64,000 bases of DNA, taken from the NCBI RefSeq assembly GCF_014836595.1, contig NZ_JACSQO010000009.1:1-64000 (forward strand), in the 5' to 3' direction. A program made the translations under genes and the position numbers. Origin of the DNA: Psychrobacillus faecigallinarum (GTDB taxonomy: Bacteria; Bacillota; Bacilli; Bacillales_A; Planococcaceae). Of this stretch, positions 60,384 through 64,000 are shown in pieces. The notes beneath the pieces are model-generated. The model was not told the DNA's origin and did not search any database. It saw only the letters and a list, made by a program, of their open reading frames with translations. Positions within the stretch are counted from its first letter, which is position 1. Every line of letters begins with the position of its first letter.

Positions 60384-61563
60384 GGTATGGAGTAAACGAT
60401 TTGTTTTCTATATAAATGAGCTGCAGAAATATTTGAAGTTTATTGTTTCTGGTCATTTGGCTATTGTCATCGTATTTGCAATTGGCGCTTTAGGTTATAC
60501 GTATAGCGAATGGCTAAACTCAGCTCCTAAGGATTTTCCCGCATATTTGGTTGTAGCTTTAATATTAAGCATCTTAGTTACATTAAGCACGCCGGTTACA
60601 CTTTTGAAAAATGCGGACAGCGTGTACTTTTTACCATTGGAGACCAAGTTAGGGGAGTACATACGACTTGCTCTTCGATGGACTTATTTCTCCTCAATAT
60701 TTGTCACCCTAGCAGCATTTGTCGTTGCTATACCTTTATTGACAAGAGTGGCAGGTAGTACAAAGGAAGAAATCATTGCTCTATTAATTTTTTTATTAAT
60801 ATTCAAGTATTGGAGTATCCATACTGAATTCAACTTTCGTTGGGCTTCAAATGGAAGAGGAGTATGGGGAGATCGTTTTCTTCGCTTCCTACTAATATTG
60901 GTATCATTGTACTTCCTATTGAATGGAAGCTATTTATTTATGATTTTAGTAGTTATTGTGCAATTCGTTTACACAATGGCATGGGTTAAAAAGAAAAAAG
61001 AAGTTCCATTTCCTTTCGAGCATTTTATTGTAGTCGAGCAATCTCGTATGATGAGATTCTATCGATTTGCTAATTACTTTACAGATGTTCCGCACATCCG
61101 CGGAATGACGAAAAGAAGAAAATGGTTAGATGCATTCTATAAACTTGCCGGATATGGACAAAGGAATACACAGCTTTACCTAGTTATGAGAACTTTCATC
61201 CGTACAAATGACTTCTTCTATTTATGGCTGCGTTTAACTGGGCTTGCAATGATTGGAGCTATATTCATCCCATTCCCAATCGTGTCTATTATATTTGCGG
61301 CTGCCCTTGCGTTTGCTACCGTTATTCAGATAAAGCACGCTTTATTGTCTGGACATGAGTTTAGAATGGACCTATTGTTTCCTATTGAAAAGGATGCAAG
61401 AAAGCATGCAGTAGCTCGTATGATTCGATTCCTTCAGTTAATTCAGGCGGTTGCTGTTTTAATAGGTGTTTTAATCCAAGGTGATTATGCTTCTGTAATG
61501 TTCTTAATACCAGTAGCAGTGCTAGGAATATCAGAAGTGACTTTACGTATGACTAAAATTTAA
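60367..61563 (+). CDS. ecsB: ABC transporter permease EcsB
   Basis: 398 residues with about ten membrane helices (LAIVIVFAIGALGYTYS, YLVVALILSILVTL, FVTLAAFVVAIPLLT, and others) and a central basic loop (TKRRKWLDAFYKLAGYGQRN). Membrane partner of EcsA. The gene starts 17 bases before the ecsA stop in another frame. No ecsC is found downstream in this window. Confidence 0.9.
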   Translation: MNNLREVWSKRFVFYINELQKYLKFIVSGHLAIVIVFAIGALGYTYSEWLNSAPKDFPAYLVVALILSILVTLSTPVTLLKNADSVYFLPLETKLGEYIRLALRWTYFSSIFVTLAAFVVAIPLLTRVAGSTKEEIIALLIFLLIFKYWSIHTEFNFRWASNGRGVWGDRFLRFLLILVSLYFLLNGSYLFMILVVIVQFVYTMAWVKKKKEVPFPFEHFIVVEQSRMMRFYRFANYFTDVPHIRGMTKRRKWLDAFYKLAGYGQRNTQLYLVMRTFIRTNDFFYLWLRLTGLAMIGAIFIPFPIVSIIFAAALAFATVIQIKHALLSGHEFRMDLLFPIEKDARKHAVARMIRFLQLIQAVAVLIGVLIQGDYASVMFLIPVAVLGISEVTLRMTKI

Positions 61564-61593
61564 ATTAAAACCTCAAGTAATTGAGTATACTGC

Positions 61594-61637
61594 CCCGTAA
61601 ATGTTAGACACCAAACTAACAATTGCGGGTTTTTTTT
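61594..61637 (+). terminator. Terminator of ecsAB, resembling an insertion sequence end
   Basis: CCCGTAAATGTTAG and CTAACAATTGCGGG form an imperfect 14-bp stem with an eight-base loop and eight T. The text ACTGCCCCGTAAATGTTAGAC also resembles the terminal repeats of IS3/IS150-like elements, but no transposase is present. Confidence 0.7.
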
Positions 61638-61751
61638 GTTTATATTTTTTTACTAGATTCCTTATTAGTAACAAGTTGAGGATGAACAGCAGACAGCTTA
61701 AGATAGAGAAACTTCACTTTAATAAAATGGGTGTTTGTAATTATGTAGGAA

Positions 61752-61800
61752 ATAAAAATACAATGAGCTGGAAAATGTATATTTCCAAGCTCATTGTATT
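61752..61800 (-). terminator. Terminator of the 2TM-domain gene
   Basis: AATACAATGAGCTGGAAA pairs with TTTCCAAGCTCATTGTATT (one bulge); T-rich sequence follows on the minus strand. Confidence 0.72.
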
Positions 61801-61914
61801 TCGCTTTCTTTAAAGAACACAGCCAGTTTTAATGTAATCATTTACAAATTAAAAGTTGGTTAATTTCAAAAAATTTAAAACTACCTAAACTTACATGTCT
61901 TAAAAACATAGGTT

Positions 61915-62187
61915 TCAGATTTTATCTTTCTCTATATACTCTTTAATCTTACGTTCTTCCCACTCTGCTCCTAGCTTCCCAAGGGAAAGAGTTGTAAAAC
62001 CATGTATAGCAACACCTATTCCCCAACCTCCAAGAGGATATAAAAACCATAAATAACTTGGGTCAGATATTATATTTATCAAAAAGAGCATTAGGTTAAC
62101 TAGTACATAGACCGTTAAATGAATATAAAACGATTTTAAATTCTCTACCTTCTTTTTAGCTCGTAGATAAATCTCATCTTGTTCCAT
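61915..62187 (-). CDS. 2TM domain-containing protein (90 aa)
   Basis: Two membrane helices (FYIHLTVYVLVNLMLFLINII and FLYPLGGWGIGVAIHGFTTL, in part) preceded by a basic AKKKVENLK helix and followed by a charged GAEWEERKIKEYIEK tail: the 2TM domain family, often linked to LytTR or kinase genes but here alone. GGAGG precedes the ATG. Function unknown. Confidence 0.8.
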   Translation of the reverse strand: MEQDEIYLRAKKKVENLKSFYIHLTVYVLVNLMLFLINIISDPSYLWFLYPLGGWGIGVAIHGFTTLSLGKLGAEWEERKIKEYIEKDKI

Positions 62188-62494
62188 TTTCTCATTTCCT
62201 CCATTACTGCATATTTATACCTAATTTAAATTTACCATAAATACCAAATATTAAAATGGATTTTTAAAAATTATATATTCTCGTAAATATACAACTGTGG
62301 GGGAATCAGTATGATCTTTATCGGGGAGGTATGGCTATGTATTTTCCTCCCATCTACTTCTATATAATCTCTTCTATATTAAAAGTAGGAATACTTTACT
62401 TAATGTCAATTATTACCCGAACAGTTTGATATGGGGGTATAAATCTATGATAAAAATAAAAAAATTTTATAACTCAAAGTTCGGAGTGAAAAGA
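62188..62494. other. Intergenic region without a supported gene
   Basis: AT-rich DNA of about 300 bases between the 2TM gene and a decayed ORF. No ribosome site plus ORF, no tRNA and no clear hairpin with a T run was seen. Confidence 0.4.
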
Positions 62495-62763
62495 ATGAGA
62501 AATGAACAAACTGCTAATAAAATTGAGACTTTGTAGTCCGAGGAAATATCAGCTTATGCTGAAAAGTATATGCAAATTACGTAATTAATGAAGCTACTCA
62601 GCTTACTAGCAAGATATATAATGGTAATTACTATTCATAGATTCTTTAAGGACCGGAATTCTTGGAACTCGGGAGCTTAAGTTAAACTGTGTAGGACAAT
62701 GTGTGGAATATAGACTATTATCTTGTTGTTAAAGATTTATATAAGGAAACGCTAATTACTTAG
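62495..62763 (+). pseudogene. Decayed gene of unknown family (about 90 codons)
   Basis: Begins ATG with a GGAG site nine bases upstream (MRNEQTANKIETL), then a TAG, SEEISAYAEKYMQIT and a TAA. After a -1 frameshift one frame runs INEATQLTSKIYNGNYYS, stop, IL, stop, GPEFLELGSLS, stop, TV, stop, then DNVWNIDYYLVVKDLYKETL to a final TAG. All internal stops are TAG or TAA that one base change would turn into Gln, Lys or Glu, typical of point decay. The family is not recognised. A perfect 11-bp inverted repeat (TTAGGTGGTAA/TTACCACCTAA, 62760-62795) follows. Confidence 0.55.
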
Positions 62764-62846
62764 GTGGTAAACTAATAATGCTAGTTACCACCTAAATAAA
62801 AACTTCTATAAGTACTCGCCTTCTCATTAATTTGCCTAATCGTTTA

Positions 62847-63335
62847 TTACTCTTCCTCTGATTTGGAACGATAGGTAGATTTATATGGGGCGCTTGTGAA
62901 AAGCTGTTGCTTATCTGCTACGCTTGTGAAGTCTAGAGTAACTGATTTTTCCCATGTTTCGTAGCTGCTTGCTCCTGTCCATTCTGATAAAATGATGTAC
63001 GTGTCTGATTTTAAAGGCTTTAGCACTCTTAATGCTATAAAACCGGGATTTGATTGCACTGTAGGGGATAAATTTGTATATTGGTACTCAAAAATAGACT
63101 TACCTTCGTCCGATACTGGTACATGCTGAAGGACAAAGTAGCCATTCTCACTAAAATTACCGAGCGTTTCTAAAATTTCATAAACACGAGGGACTTGGAA
63201 GACGGACTTTCCAGATGTTTCTTGTATGAGGACAGAGTTTCCTGCACCATGTAAAATATACAAATCCTCTTTTGGATTTTTATCTTTAATGGATTGCATG
63301 AATTCAGGTGTTCCAGATGTCATGTATAATTTCAT
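62847..63335 (-). CDS. hmoB: Heme-degrading monooxygenase HmoB (YhgC-like)
   Basis: 162 residues: an N-terminal extension and a C-terminal ABM-type domain (about 65-160: GYFVLQHVPVSDEGKS, FIALRVLKPLKSDTYIILSEWTGASSYETWEKS, in part), matching YhgC/HmoB, which opens heme and frees iron. Its place beside hemE is the B. subtilis arrangement. ATG 63335 has TAGGAGG seven bases upstream; the longer frame upstream is unsupported. Divergent from hemE. No obvious Fur box was seen by eye in the 63336-63628 gap. Confidence 0.85.
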   Translation of the reverse strand: MKLYMTSGTPEFMQSIKDKNPKEDLYILHGAGNSVLIQETSGKSVFQVPRVYEILETLGNFSENGYFVLQHVPVSDEGKSIFEYQYTNLSPTVQSNPGFIALRVLKPLKSDTYIILSEWTGASSYETWEKSVTLDFTSVADKQQLFTSAPYKSTYRSKSEEE

Positions 63336-63628
63336 ATAATTTCCTCCTAAATATTTTGTATTTATACTTTTCCCCAATTTTGCAAATTTAAAAACTTTCA
63401 TTTCAAAGTAAGGTTTGAAATCAGGACAAATTTATGACAATTACCGTATATAACTATACATTAATTAAAGAAACGTCTATAGTTGAATCGTATATTTGAA
63501 ACGGGATGTAATCGTTATCAAAGCAATTAAAAAGATTTTTTTTTTACATTGTAGTAAAGTATGAAGAGAATTCATCGTAAAAACATTAGGTCTAAAATAA
63601 CATGTTATCAAGAAAGGCAGGAAATGAA

Positions 63629-64000
63629 ATGACGACTTTTAATGACACACTTTTACGTGCAGCGCGCGGGGAAAAAGTGGAACATACTCCTGTATGGTAT
63701 ATGAGACAAGCAGGCAGGTCCCAACCAGAGTACAGAAAAATTAAAGAGAAATACTCTTTAGAGCAAATTACTCACGAGCCTGAGCTTTGCGCGTATGTAA
63801 CACGCCTACCAGTAGAAAACTATAACGTGGATGCAGCAATACTTTATAAAGATATTGTAACTCCGCTTGTAGGAATTGGAGTAGATGTAAAAATAAAATC
63901 AGGTGTTGGGCCGGTCATTTCAAATCCAATACGCACAGTGCAAGACGTGGCGAATCTAGGCGAGTTCTCTCCAGAAGATCACGTACCATTTGTACTAGAT
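63629..64000 (+). CDS. hemE: Uroporphyrinogen decarboxylase, 3' end beyond the window
   Basis: Heme-pathway enzyme converting uroporphyrinogen III to coproporphyrinogen III. The first 124 codons are present: the substrate loop [27 protein letters not shown] and ALYKDI-like [12 protein letters not shown] match HemE. ATG 63629 has GGCAGGA seven bases upstream. It is probably the first gene of the hemEHY operon, which would follow beyond the window. Confidence 0.95.
   Translation, partial: MTTFNDTLLRAARGEKVEHTPVWYMRQAGRSQPEYRKIKEKYSLEQITHEPELCAYVTRLPVENYNVDAAILYKDIVTPLVGIGVDVKIKSGVGPVISNPIRTVQDVANLGEFSPEDHVPFVLD

Overview
The window comes from the chromosome of a low-GC Gram-positive, spore-forming bacterium of the order Bacillales, most likely family Planococcaceae (Psychrobacillus/Lysinibacillus-like). 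This rests on Bacillus-type ribosome binding sites, a T-box leader, Bacillus-specific families (YheA, YheB, YheE, YhzD, YhaM/N/O, EcsAB, Hpr, TrpP, HmoB) and a gene order that follows the B. subtilis yhc-yhd-yhe-yha-hemE region with insertions. Genus is inference; I ran no searches.

Layout. 1-1290: thirteen tRNA genes on the + strand (Val, fMet, Asp, Phe, Thr, Tyr, Trp, His, His, Gln, Gly, Cys, Leu), probably the tail of an rRNA/tRNA operon, with a duplicated 5' fragment of the fMet gene and, just downstream, a decayed tyrosine recombinase. 1.7-9.2 kb: potassium channel, phosphodiesterase, threonine aldolase, T-box-controlled eukaryote-like proS, and an ECF sigma/anti-sigma pair. 9.4-16 kb: a B3/B4-domain protein, queG, trmL, an aldo/keto reductase, small or unknown genes and a 125-bp tandem repeat. 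16-21 kb (- strand): purine permease plus guanine deaminase, a pseudouridine synthase, and a BdbC plus thioredoxin-fold pair. 21-27 kb: yhcX, pgcA and the yhcY-yhcZ two-component system. 27-35 kb: CNNM magnesium transporter family protein, chromate transporter, the heterodimeric ABC exporter bmrC-bmrD behind a leader with small ORFs and a terminator, and an MFS transporter. 35-43 kb: a GMC oxidoreductase with its Tat-exported partner, and a GntR regulator/YfcC carrier/M20 amidohydrolase module. 43-49 kb: yheE, a ferritin-like protein, yheB, yheA, an enoyl-CoA hydratase, a 103-bp higher-order repeat and a second ECF sigma/anti-sigma pair. 49-64 kb: an XRE regulator module, yhaO-yhaN-yhaM, prsA, hpr, yhaH, trpP, hit, ecsA-ecsB, hmoB and the start of hemE.

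Genes that work together: both ECF sigma factors overlap their anti-sigma genes and each has a promoter resembling an ECF target (autoregulation). Guanine deaminase and the NCS2 permease form a purine-salvage pair. BmrC has an Asp in place of the catalytic Glu and BmrD a non-canonical signature, so the exporter should have one active and one degenerate ATP site. YhaO and YhaN form a nuclease/SMC-like ATPase pair next to the exonuclease YhaM.

No CRISPR array, intact prophage or intact insertion sequence was seen. The most interesting signals are regulatory: the bmrCD leader, a short ORF plus hairpin before the CNNM gene, three adjacent operator palindromes at the XRE promoter, GAG/TAG triplets of TRAP type over the trpP ribosome binding site, and the hierarchical 103-bp repeat.
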